This document shows, in pieces, positions 5,840-13,274 of a stretch of DNA of 13,340 nucleotides. Under the pieces are notes generated by a model. It searched no databases. It had not been told where the DNA came from and saw only the letters and a list, made by a program, of their open reading frames with translations. Each line of letters opens with the position of its first letter. Position 1 is the first letter of the stretch. The DNA is taken from contig JAISHJ010000043.1 of NCBI GenBank assembly GCA_031262625.1, forward strand, positions 1 through 13,340, given 5' to 3'. A program made the position numbers and the translations under genes. This stretch comes from Ruminococcus sp. (GTDB taxonomy: Bacteria; Bacillota; Clostridia; Oscillospirales; Ruminococcaceae).

Positions 5840-8764
5840 ATGAAAAGATTTTTAGCGATTTTTACGGCTTTAATTATAGCTTTATCCTTTGCAATCAGCA
5901 CTCACGCGGACGAAAATTATCCTGTTTTTGACGGCTCGACTTCTACTGTCGCGCTTGATGCGGCTTTTCGGTCGTCTTTTTTGGGGGAATCCTACACCTA
6001 CACCTACTATCAGACCGAACATTCAAAGACTTTTCAGTCTTTCGAGCGGCTTCTGAAAGGTGCGGCGGATATAATTCTTTCTGTGCCTGTTACTCCGGAG
6101 CAGGAAGCTAAGGCTTCGGAGCGCGGCTTTAATCTCGGTTCGCGCGCCGTCGCTCTCGAGGGGTTTGTTTTCATAGTTAATCCTGAGAATCCTGTTAGCG
6201 ACCTTTCGCAGGCGGAACTTCGCGATATTTACACAGGGAGGGTTACTAACTGGAAGGAATTCGGCTTTGATGATGCTCAGATTTTAGCTTATCAGCGGAA
6301 TGAGGATTCCGGCAGTCAGTCTTTTATGAATGAGTTTATGGGGGACGAAAAGCTTTCAGAGCCGCCTACAGAGTGGCTTTTCGGCGGCATGGGGCATCTT
6401 GTCGATGCCGTTTCCGACTACGACAATTCTAAGTATGCTATCGGCTACTCCGTCTACAGTTATGCTTTGGAGCAGATGGCTAAGGAAAAGAACCTTAAAA
6501 TTTTGGCTGTGGACGGTGTTTTCCCCAAGAGAACTACTCTCGAAGACGGAAGCTATCCGCTTTATTCCTACACCTACGCCTACTACAACGCCGACACCGA
6601 CAAACAGATTGTTTTACAGCTGCTTGACTTTATGATTTCCGACAAGGGACAGCGTGCCGCTTCTGAACACGGCTATGTTCCGATAAGACCGCTCCCCGAA
6701 AAGGAAACCTACAAAGCTTTGGGTACAGGCTCTCCGCGCCCGGAGGATTGGCAGCCCTCTCATGAATACTCTTGGCGGCAGTTTATGTCGGAAGATTATC
6801 TCTACGGCGTTTTGACAGATGCCGCGCTTGAAGAAAAGATAAATACTTGGATTGCCGACACTCTTAAAAAGGTTAAACCGCTTGACACCTCCGAATATCC
6901 TTTTGATGACTACTCCGGCGTGCTTTTTACGGCTGTAAACGGCTACTTAAATGTCGGGGTAGGGACTTATCAGGGGGAATCCTACACCTACAGAGATGAT
7001 GCAATAATTTCCGTTTGGAATATGAGGACAGGGGAGCGGCTCGAAAAATTTTCCGATATGTTTTATGAGGGCGAAGATTTTGTACCCGCCGTTAACTCCG
7101 CTCTCAAAAATTACAGCGGCGACTTAACCTATTTTTTGCAGGGTGAGCCTGAAAATTTCTCGACTACTTCTCTTACTATAAAGATTGCTTCTTCCGACTA
7201 CTACTGGGCGCGCTCTGAACTCTCCGAAACGGCTCTCTATGCTTTATCAAAGGCTTGGGACTTCATGCCCGCTTGGGACTACTTCGATATGACGGAAATG
7301 TTTATAAACCCCGAGTATACCGAAACGAGAAGTTTCGCGCTTTGGATTGAACACAAGACCTCCTATGAAGATATGCTCGTTCGGTCTATAGCTTCTTCGC
7401 GGTTTTACTCTGACGAGGAAATCGCAGCGCTTAATGAAGGTTTCGCTAAGCTTTACGACTATATAAAAACTACCGACGAATTCGCTGATTATGAGTACGA
7501 TTCCGAATTTGACGAGCCGTATGTTACGGTGATAGATATCCTTGACGGAAAGCCTATAGTTAAAACGCCGTTCGGTATGTATATGCTTAACGAAGCAGGG
7601 GAGATTGATTCACCTACGACCAATCCTCTCCTAAAGGCTGTTTATATTACCGGGGCGGTAGACCTTGATCTTGACGGAAAGTCCGAATACTTTTACGCAT
7701 CGGGTACAGGGTTTATCAACCTCTATGATGAGGAACTCGAATTTTTAGGGAAGCTTGATTTTAAGCAGAACATATCCGAAATTACCGCTTGGCAGGTTGT
7801 AAACGACACCAATTATAACAAGGACGTTTCCGGCAGGATTATTGCCGACGATTTAACCGTCTTGCAGTATCATTTTAGAGGAGAAAAGCTTGTCGTTGAC
7901 GGCTGTAAAACCCTCACGTCCGAAACGCGCAGCATCTTTTCCCCCGAAAAGACTAACTACGGTATCGCCCCCGGCGGTTACGGAAGTTTTCCGCTCGAAA
8001 TCGGCTACCCATATATGGAGACCGAAATTAAAGACGGCGTTACTTCTGCTTTCTACTTCTACTTAGGCAGTACAGATGATTACGCTTTTGAAATGCTTTT
8101 TGAAGACACGCAGGACAAACAGCAAGAAACTATAGCAAAACTTGTATCGGAAAAGAAGCCCTTCGCCTTAATCCTCGACAAAGAACCGATAATTATTACA
8201 GAGGAAAGCCTCCCCGAAAAATACTTCGGAGAAGGCAAAATAATCGTCCGCCGCTATGGTGACAGTACTTTAACAGAAACCTCCGACCCCAAAAATATAG
8301 GCAACACCATCTTCGCCCTCTATTCCGACGGCAAAGTCTCCTTCCCCTTCGGAGAGGAAGGCGCGAAAGTCTCTCTCACAAACAACAAAATTATCACATT
8401 CAAACTAACCCAAACAGACGAATTCACAGCAAACGGCAAATCCTACGGCGAAACTCAAAAAGACTACCGCTACACAATAGAAGACGGCGAACTGAAAAAA
8501 GTCCCCGGCGAAATCCTATCCCTAACAGACTTCAAAAAAATAGACGGCGCGCGCCAAGTAGTAAAAGACCTCGAAGCCGAAGGCGCAACAATAACTTCTA
8601 TCCTCCGCTTCGCCGACGATTTCATAGCAGTAAACTACTCCAAACCATGGGGGAAAAACCAAAACATTACCGAAAATTACTACAAAATCTACGACTCCCA
8701 CTTCTGGTTCTACGGTAACTCCCTAACCCCTCGCGCTTCCGGTAAAGGACACTATGTACCCTAA
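5840..8764 (+). CDS. Secreted PstS-like binding protein fused to an RsiV/PdaC-like C-terminal region
   Basis: A 974-aa exported protein. Residues 1-23 form a signal peptide (KR, hydrophobic core, cleavage near STHA-D); no lipobox cysteine is present. Residues 25-290 resemble PstS-type phosphate-binding proteins: DGSTSTV (31-37), ADIILSV, LRDIYTGRVTNWKEFG (127-142), YQRNEDSGSQSF (151-162), AIGYS, GYVPI (278-282). About 350-560 look like DUF3298/DUF4163 (RsiV/PdaC type): TAVNGYLNVGVGTYQGESY, then NMRTGERLEKFSDMF. DLDLDGKSEYFYA near 608 is an FG-GAP-like stretch. The remaining ~300 residues are unassigned. No pst transporter genes adjoin, so it is more likely a sensor or cell-surface protein than a transport subunit. 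The ATG has GAGGG 7 nt upstream. Base use shifts toward A and C in the last ~650 bp. Confidence 0.85.
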   Translation: MKRFLAIFTALIIALSFAISTHADENYPVFDGSTSTVALDAAFRSSFLGESYTYTYYQTEHSKTFQSFERLLKGAADIILSVPVTPEQEAKASERGFNLGSRAVALEGFVFIVNPENPVSDLSQAELRDIYTGRVTNWKEFGFDDAQILAYQRNEDSGSQSFMNEFMGDEKLSEPPTEWLFGGMGHLVDAVSDYDNSKYAIGYSVYSYALEQMAKEKNLKILAVDGVFPKRTTLEDGSYPLYSYTYAYYNADTDKQIVLQLLDFMISDKGQRAASEHGYVPIRPLPEKETYKALGTGSPRPEDWQPSHEYSWRQFMSEDYLYGVLTDAALEEKINTWIADTLKKVKPLDTSEYPFDDYSGVLFTAVNGYLNVGVGTYQGESYTYRDDAIISVWNMRTGERLEKFSDMFYEGEDFVPAVNSALKNYSGDLTYFLQGEPENFSTTSLTIKIASSDYYWARSELSETALYALSKAWDFMPAWDYFDMTEMFINPEYTETRSFALWIEHKTSYEDMLVRSIASSRFYSDEEIAALNEGFAKLYDYIKTTDEFADYEYDSEFDEPYVTVIDILDGKPIVKTPFGMYMLNEAGEIDSPTTNPLLKAVYITGAVDLDLDGKSEYFYASGTGFINLYDEELEFLGKLDFKQNISEITAWQVVNDTNYNKDVSGRIIADDLTVLQYHFRGEKLVVDGCKTLTSETRSIFSPEKTNYGIAPGGYGSFPLEIGYPYMETEIKDGVTSAFYFYLGSTDDYAFEMLFEDTQDKQQETIAKLVSEKKPFALILDKEPIIITEESLPEKYFGEGKIIVRRYGDSTLTETSDPKNIGNTIFALYSDGKVSFPFGEEGAKVSLTNNKIITFKLTQTDEFTANGKSYGETQKDYRYTIEDGELKKVPGEILSLTDFKKIDGARQVVKDLEAEGATITSILRFADDFIAVNYSKPWGKNQNITENYYKIYDSHFWFYGNSLTPRASGKGHYVP

Positions 8765-8773
8765 ATTACCCGT

Positions 8774-8833
8774 ATAGCAAAACCGTTCGCAAAACTCATT
8801 CCAAGGAATGGACAATGCGAACGGTTTAGCTAT
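8774..8833. repeat. Nested inverted repeat after the 974-aa gene
   Basis: Outer arms of 18 nt (8774-8791 and 8816-8833) pair with a single A-A mismatch, including AAACCGTTCGCA against TGCGAACGGTTT. Inside, CATTCC (8797-8802) and GGAATG (8805-8810) form a second short stem. It begins 10 bp after the stop codon. It can serve as a strong 3' hairpin and perhaps a terminator, but no real T run follows, so another role such as a mobile repeat is possible. Confidence 0.65.
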
Positions 8834-8869
8834 TTGCGAAAGCAAGAACAAGAAAAATGTTTAAAGTCC

Positions 8870-8899
8870 GGGGGAGGTGGGGGTTTGGGGGGAGAGGGG
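8870..8899 (+). other. G-quadruplex-type sequence
   Basis: Four G-runs on the plus strand, at 8870-8874, 8879-8883, 8887-8892 and 8896-8899, are separated by loops of four, three and three bases (AGGT, TTT, AGA). This meets the usual motif for an intramolecular G-quadruplex and overlaps the dispersed palindromic repeat. Confidence 0.6.
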
Positions 8900-8962
8900 A
8901 GTGTGGCGCAGCGCCACACTGTCACCGCTCCTCTCCCCCCCAGCGTAATATCCCCGTACCCC
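8887..8962 (-). repeat. G-rich palindromic dispersed repeat, copy 1
   Basis: Read on the minus strand it goes GGGGTACGGGGATATTACGC, a run of seven G, AGAGG, a short variable stretch, then the palindrome GTGTGGCGC-T-GCGCCACAC (plus 8901-8919) and TCCCCTCTCCCCCC. The same order recurs on the plus strand at 13275-13340 with only a few differences and a 7-bp length difference before the palindrome. It starts 8 bp after the stop codon of the TPM-domain gene. Confidence 0.75.
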
Positions 8963-8970
8963 GTACCCGG

Positions 8971-9750
8971 TTACCTATGCCCACGTCCGCCGCCGCCGCC
9001 GTGGTGACCTCCGCCGGAGTGGTGGCGGCTGCCTCCGCCGGAACTGCTGCTGCTGTTGGAGGTTCGGGTGGTAAACTCGCGGATGAAGCGATCGCTTCGG
9101 GAGTAGATGTTTAGGGAGGAGTGGTTTAGGTAGGCTGTGGCGGAGATTTTGGGGTGAGCGTGATAGCGGTTCCAAACTACGGCGCCGGATATTATTGTTA
9201 GTACTGCTGCTGCTATTAGGAAGGTGAGGGCTATGTTTGTGTTGATGTTTCGGGGGGCGGAACCGCCGCCCCTGAGACGGAGCGCGTCATCTAAGAAAGT
9301 TGTTGCGGTGTTTAGTTCGTCGTAATTTTCAAAGTAGCGCTTGATGTGGTCGAAAATTCTTACGGAGTCGGAATCGGAGATGTATTTTCTCGCGCCGTTT
9401 GCGGCTAAGATGTGGATTACGTAGTTGCCGTTGGCGGAGTCCATCAGGAGTAGTACGCCGTCGGCACTTACGCCGAAGTAGTCGTCGAAGTAGCTTTCGG
9501 CGGCTCTTACTACACCGGCATCGGAGTAGTCCTTAGCGGTAGCTACAACGCCGACTTTCCAGCCGGTAGCTTCGGAAAAACTAACCATCTGACGGAAGAG
9601 TTCTTCCTCTTCGGGAGCAGTAAGGAAGTCTGCTTCGGGGGTATCGAGTAATAGTACATTGTCGTTATTTTCGTAGGCGGAGACGGTGAAACTGCCGATA
9701 AAGAGCAGTACTATTAATACTGCTGTGAAGACTGCGGATAATTTTTTCAT
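8971..9750 (-). CDS. TPM-domain membrane protein, YdjH-like
   Basis: A 259-aa membrane protein with a TPM domain (the family of Psb32, YgcG and B. subtilis YdjH), a fold linked to membrane-complex maintenance and sometimes acid phosphatase activity. Signal peptide or first TM at residues 1-25; the TPM domain follows (about 30-160) with LLDTPEADFLTAPEEEEL, GWKVGVVATAKDY, FDDYFGVSADGVLLLMD and AANGARKYIS; a membrane helix at 173-193; then a basic cytoplasmic stretch ending in a low-complexity Ser/Gly/His tail (231-259) that may bind metal. The ATG lies 4 nt after the stop of the upstream zinc-ribbon gene, so translation is coupled; the ribosome site AGGGTGG is inside that gene. Last gene of the three-gene operon. 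Catalytic activity cannot be judged from sequence alone. Confidence 0.88.
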   Translation of the reverse strand: MKKLSAVFTAVLIVLLFIGSFTVSAYENNDNVLLLDTPEADFLTAPEEEELFRQMVSFSEATGWKVGVVATAKDYSDAGVVRAAESYFDDYFGVSADGVLLLMDSANGNYVIHILAANGARKYISDSDSVRIFDHIKRYFENYDELNTATTFLDDALRLRGGGSAPRNINTNIALTFLIAAAVLTIISGAVVWNRYHAHPKISATAYLNHSSLNIYSRSDRFIREFTTRTSNSSSSSGGGSRHHSGGGHHGGGGGRGHR

Positions 9751-9754
9751 CTAG

Positions 9755-10849
9755 TCACCACCCTAAGAAGCCGGAGGCGAAGCCGCCGATTATGAGCGTT
9801 AGAATAAACACTGCTATGAGCATTAAAGCGAATTTTCCTGCCGAGAGGGGAGGAAGACCGGCTGTTTTTCCGGTTTGCCCGTTTACTGCGAACTGATATA
9901 TTTTGCCTTTGAAGCTGTAAGTCATGAACCAAAGGGGGAGCATGACGTACTGCCAGTCGGTTCTTATGAGATTGACGGACTTCTCTTTGACGGAGACGGA
10001 CGTAAAGCCTTTTATGTCGTTTTTGAGGACTTCTTCTGCCGCGCCGGAAATACGATTTTTGATGCGGTCGATAATTTCGGACTTCGGCACGTCATATTTG
10101 TCCGCCATAAAGCCTGCTAAGTAGTTCATGTTAAAGTCTGTCAAACCGTCGTAGTTAAACGGTTCGACTGCATCTAAGAAGTCGTCGTCAAGCTTTCGCG
10201 AGCCGTCGGCGGGGATTTTCTCGAACGTCATGTAAGCCGCCCTGTCGCAGTCATAAAGCTTAGTATTTGTAATAGTATAATTCGCTGTCCGGTGAACAGT
10301 GACAATCTTCGCATCGGCGGAAATTTTAGCGTTGGTTTTACAGTCCGCAAGCCAAAACGGAGTATAAAGCCCGACGATTTTTTCAAGCTGTTTTTCGGAG
10401 CGAAAACTTTTCGGGACGAACCATTTTTTCTTGATGAATTTTCGGAAAATATCTTCTGCTTCTTCTCTGTTAAGCTTAAAGGGAATAATCCGCTCGGGGC
10501 AGAATTCGCCCGAAAGCCGCCCCGAAAGGGTTACGGGGTTGTGGCAGTAGTAACATTCGGTTGCGGCGGTGTTTGCGTCGGAGATTACAGATGCCCCGCA
10601 GTTGTTGCAGACGTAAACGCGTGTTTGCTCCTCAAATTCTCGCTTTTCGCGCTCATCTCTTTTTGTCTGTGCGGCAGTTTGCGCTTCCGACATAACATCG
10701 TCCGCACGGTCAGCCGATTCTGCTGTAAGCGGCTTGTCGGCTTCCTTAAGTTCGTCGGTCGAAAACGTCGACATACAGTAGTCACAGCACATAAGCTGTT
10801 TTTCGGGGGAGAAGCGAAGCTCCGCCCCGCAGTTAGGGCATTTGGTCAT
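9755..10849 (-). CDS. Zinc-ribbon membrane-anchored protein, YdjG-like
   Basis: A 364-aa protein with two treble-clef type zinc ribbons at the N-terminus: CPNC...CDYC (C4, C7, C22, C25) and CNNC...CYYC (C81, C84, C99, C102), separated by a charged Glu/Ala/Arg linker. A conserved globular part follows with IIPFKLNREEAEDIFRKF (near 120-137), VGLYTPFWLADC and LPLWFMTYSFKGKIYQFAVN, and a single membrane helix ends the protein (about 340-362). This matches the TFIIB-type zinc-ribbon proteins such as B. subtilis YdjG, which with YdjH and YdjI forms a membrane-stress module that recruits PspA. The ATG has AAGGGG nine bases upstream. It sits 43 nt after the SPFH gene and 4 nt before the TPM gene. The role is inferred from the family. 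Confidence 0.85.
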   Translation of the reverse strand: MTKCPNCGAELRFSPEKQLMCCDYCMSTFSTDELKEADKPLTAESADRADDVMSEAQTAAQTKRDEREKREFEEQTRVYVCNNCGASVISDANTAATECYYCHNPVTLSGRLSGEFCPERIIPFKLNREEAEDIFRKFIKKKWFVPKSFRSEKQLEKIVGLYTPFWLADCKTNAKISADAKIVTVHRTANYTITNTKLYDCDRAAYMTFEKIPADGSRKLDDDFLDAVEPFNYDGLTDFNMNYLAGFMADKYDVPKSEIIDRIKNRISGAAEEVLKNDIKGFTSVSVKEKSVNLIRTDWQYVMLPLWFMTYSFKGKIYQFAVNGQTGKTAGLPPLSAGKFALMLIAVFILTLIIGGFASGFLGW

Positions 10850-10892
10850 AAATTTTTACCCCTTAAATTTAAGTTGCCGTAATTAGTAATGA

Positions 10893-12092
10893 TTACTCTT
10901 TTTTAGTGCCGCAAGCCTGACAGAATTTCCCCGTATTTGCAGTTCCGCAGTTTTGGCAGAACCATTTGCCGTCAGAAGCGGCGGCTGTCGGTACAGAGGG
11001 CTTCTTATTACCGCAATTTTGACAGAAGTTACCTGTATTATAAGTTCCGCATGAGCAAGTCCAAGCACCCGGGGCTTGCTGGGTCTGCGGTACAGACTGC
11101 CCTTGAGTAGGAACCTGATTCATTGCGCCTAAAATTCCCGCGCCGGCGGACTGGGCGGCGTTAAAGCCCATGAAGCCTATAGCCGCGCCTCCTGCGTTGC
11201 CGCCTGCCGCTTTTATGCCGTCCGCTACGCTCTTTTGCATATAAGCATTCATAAGCGAAGGGTCTGACATCATAGCGGTTTCGTTGCGCATATTGATAAG
11301 CTTCTGCGAACCCTCGTCGTAGCTTATGCTCTCGATTCCGACAGAGCAGACTTCCATACCGCGAAGCCCTCTCCACTCCTCGTCAAGTGCATCCGCCATA
11401 TATTTTGAAAGCTCTCTCCCCTTGCTCTGTACGAAAGAGATTCGTATGCCGTCCATCGAAAGCTTATTTATTGAAGATGCGAAAGCATCTAAAAATTCGC
11501 TCATATACTGGGCGTTAATGTCGGTAATATCGCATTTTTCGGCGTTTCTCGGAATAGCTTCCGCGTAAAATTTAAGCGGGTCTGTAATCCTCACGGAATA
11601 TGTTCCGAATGCGCGGAGGAAAAGTTCTGCATTATAAAAATTGTCAAAATAGTTAACAGGGTTTCGCGTACCGAATTTAATACCCTTTATTTCCTGCAAA
11701 TTTATGTAAACAACCGTTTGCTTACCGCTCGGAACTCCTCCGAATTTAACGCGCTCGAATGTTTCGCGGAGCGCATCTGCTATATCGTTCTTTAAGTCTC
11801 CTGCAAAAAGCGACGGCGCGCTTGAGAGCGACACCTGATAGTAGCCCTCTTCGGCAGAGTAGTCCACTACACGCCCGCCGTCAATAAGGAGCATCATCAT
11901 ATTCGGATAGACGTGAATAACCGAACCATTTGAAATTACTCCGGTGTCTCCCTTCTTATTCTGCCCCTTACGCACCGATACGCCCTTAGTCATAACGGTT
12001 GTATCGCTCATATTCCCCGGCTCAATCGTCTCGAGCCACGAGTCCGCAAGCGCACCTCCTACAGCATTTCCTATTGCTTTAATGATTCCCAT
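10893..12092 (-). CDS. SPFH-domain protein with two C-terminal zinc ribbons, YdjI-like
   Basis: A 399-aa protein. Residues 1-340 carry the SPFH/virion-core-like domain of the YdjI family: LETIEPGNMSDTTVMTKGVSVRKGQ near the start, VYPNMMMLLIDGGRVVDY, PSLFAGDL, VYINLQEIKGIKFGTRNPVN, GTYSVRITDPLKFY, and a Gly/Ala/Gln-rich hinge (about 300-342). Two zinc ribbons end the protein, W344...C346, C348, C357, C360 and W377...C379, C382, C391, C394. SPFH proteins form oligomeric scaffolds at membranes; in B. subtilis YdjI works with YdjG and YdjH to bring PspA to the membrane. First gene of the operon, with a strong AAAGGAG six bases before the ATG and a consensus promoter. No pspA lies within this window, so the effector may differ or lie elsewhere. 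Confidence 0.9.
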   Translation of the reverse strand: MGIIKAIGNAVGGALADSWLETIEPGNMSDTTVMTKGVSVRKGQNKKGDTGVISNGSVIHVYPNMMMLLIDGGRVVDYSAEEGYYQVSLSSAPSLFAGDLKNDIADALRETFERVKFGGVPSGKQTVVYINLQEIKGIKFGTRNPVNYFDNFYNAELFLRAFGTYSVRITDPLKFYAEAIPRNAEKCDITDINAQYMSEFLDAFASSINKLSMDGIRISFVQSKGRELSKYMADALDEEWRGLRGMEVCSVGIESISYDEGSQKLINMRNETAMMSDPSLMNAYMQKSVADGIKAAGGNAGGAAIGFMGFNAAQSAGAGILGAMNQVPTQGQSVPQTQQAPGAWTCSCGTYNTGNFCQNCGNKKPSVPTAAASDGKWFCQNCGTANTGKFCQACGTKKE

Positions 12093-12135
12093 ATATTTCT
12101 CCTTTCGGCGAACTTTAACATTTAATTATACTAAT

Positions 12136-12164
12136 ATTATACCACAACAAATACAGCTTGTCAA
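12136..12164 (-). promoter_or_regulatory. Promoter of the YdjI/YdjG/YdjH-like operon, exact SigA consensus
   Basis: On the minus strand TTGACA (plus 12159-12164), 17 bp, TATAAT (plus 12136-12141). The -10 is embedded in TGTGGTATAATAT (plus 12134-12146), a motif repeated inverted at the divergent promoter. Predicted transcription start near 12129, leader of about 37 nt. Confidence 0.85.
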
Positions 12165-12200
12165 GAGCATTTACTTATAAAATTTTTTGCAGTAATGCTA

Positions 12201-12229
12201 TTGCAATTAGTTTTATTATGTGGTATACT
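12201..12229 (+). promoter_or_regulatory. Promoter of the 333-aa gene
   Basis: TTGCAA (12201-12206, four of six matches), 17 bp, TATACT (12224-12229, five of six). The -10 lies in TGTGGTATACTAT (12219-12231), matching the motif at the divergent operon promoter in 12 of 13 positions. Predicted start near 12236. Confidence 0.7.
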
Positions 12230-12270
12230 ATCATAAATACGTGTTTTTATAAAAGAGGAGTTTTAAATAT

Positions 12271-13272
12271 ATGGCATTTCCAATTGTAGCACCAAGCTTT
12301 TTACGCGATTATATAGACCTCGAACACCCCGAAAAAAATGCCGGGCTCGTTCGCTACGTAATTACTCCCCAGTCCGTAGACTACGTTCTCATGCTCTCTA
12401 ACCCCCTCGTAGCAAAACGCCTGATTGAACAAACCGACCCCCTGCTCTTCACTATGACTTATATGTCAGAAGCCGATGAAGCTAAATTTGCCGAAAACGC
12501 TAAAAGCTTAATCGCTGCCTACCCCACTATGCAGTACTACTGGCAAATCCGCCAGATGTCTATGTATATCCTCCAACAAAAGGGTTACAACCTCGCCCAA
12601 AAGCTTTTAATACTAAACCACACAATGTCTACCGTCAACGGTATGGTCGAACAATTCCAGCCTAACTTAATAGACGGCTTAGCCCAAAACCTCACCCACG
12701 CAACCGACTTCTCAGAAGTCCTCAAATTCTTCGACGGCGTTCCCGTCAACCCCGGCGTCTCCTTAGCAGAAGGCGTATCTTTCATAAAAGCTATGTATAA
12801 CATAGCAAAAGACATCTCCCCCGACGGTGCCGTTCAAAAATTCAAACACTTCTACGACAGAATTTATAAAGGTCTCGGTATCTCCGGTCCCGAAACCTTC
12901 CGTATGCTCGACATGAAAGAATACGTTAAAAAACGCGCTCACTTCGGCACCGACATCTCCGACGTTCGCCCCAACATAATGGAAAATATTATAATAAACT
13001 ACCTCTGGGCGCTCGCAACCCCCTTCACCGACCCCACAGTCTCCATCTGGGACAACTTCACCTTCTATATCTCCCTCTACAACGCCCTAAAAGTCTTCAT
13101 AACAACAATCGACCCCAAAGACGACGACGATCTCGCCGCCGCCCTCTCAGCCTTCGACCTAACCCTAACAGACGCCTCCTCCAAAAATACCTTCTTCCCC
13201 AAAATAGTCTCCTCCCTAAAAAATACAAACTCCGGAAATAACGGAGACATGGCAATCATCACGCTGAGCTGA
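12271..13272 (+). CDS. Hypothetical cysteine-free protein of 333 aa, divergent to the YdjI-like operon
   Basis: I do not recognise the family. It is a soluble, mainly helical protein without signal peptide or clear membrane segment. It contains no cysteine but many Met, Tyr and Phe. Visible stretches include FLRDYIDLEHPEKN near the start, QYYWQIRQMSMYIL (about 88-101), a Pro/Gly-rich turn DGVPVNPGVSLAEG (about 154-167), and an acidic PKDDDDLAAALSAFDLTLTD near the C-terminus. AGAGGAG lies 10 nt before the ATG. It is transcribed away from the YdjI-like operon from a promoter that shares a motif with it, so a linked role in membrane or envelope stress is possible but unproven. Its codons lean strongly to A and C at third positions. 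The dispersed G-rich repeat begins directly after its stop. Confidence 0.85.
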   Translation: MAFPIVAPSFLRDYIDLEHPEKNAGLVRYVITPQSVDYVLMLSNPLVAKRLIEQTDPLLFTMTYMSEADEAKFAENAKSLIAAYPTMQYYWQIRQMSMYILQQKGYNLAQKLLILNHTMSTVNGMVEQFQPNLIDGLAQNLTHATDFSEVLKFFDGVPVNPGVSLAEGVSFIKAMYNIAKDISPDGAVQKFKHFYDRIYKGLGISGPETFRMLDMKEYVKKRAHFGTDISDVRPNIMENIIINYLWALATPFTDPTVSIWDNFTFYISLYNALKVFITTIDPKDDDDLAAALSAFDLTLTDASSKNTFFPKIVSSLKNTNSGNNGDMAIITLS

Positions 13273-13274
13273 TC

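Noticed and set aside
8857..9114. 85-codon plus-strand open frame spanning the G-rich repeat
   Set aside because: Low-complexity Ala/Val/Gly translation of a GC-rich repeat and of the antisense of the TPM protein's Gly/His/Ser tail.
10292..10882. 196-codon open frame opposite the YdjG-like gene
   Set aside because: The minus strand encodes two intact zinc ribbons and conserved motifs; the plus frame is Cys/Phe-rich antisense translation.
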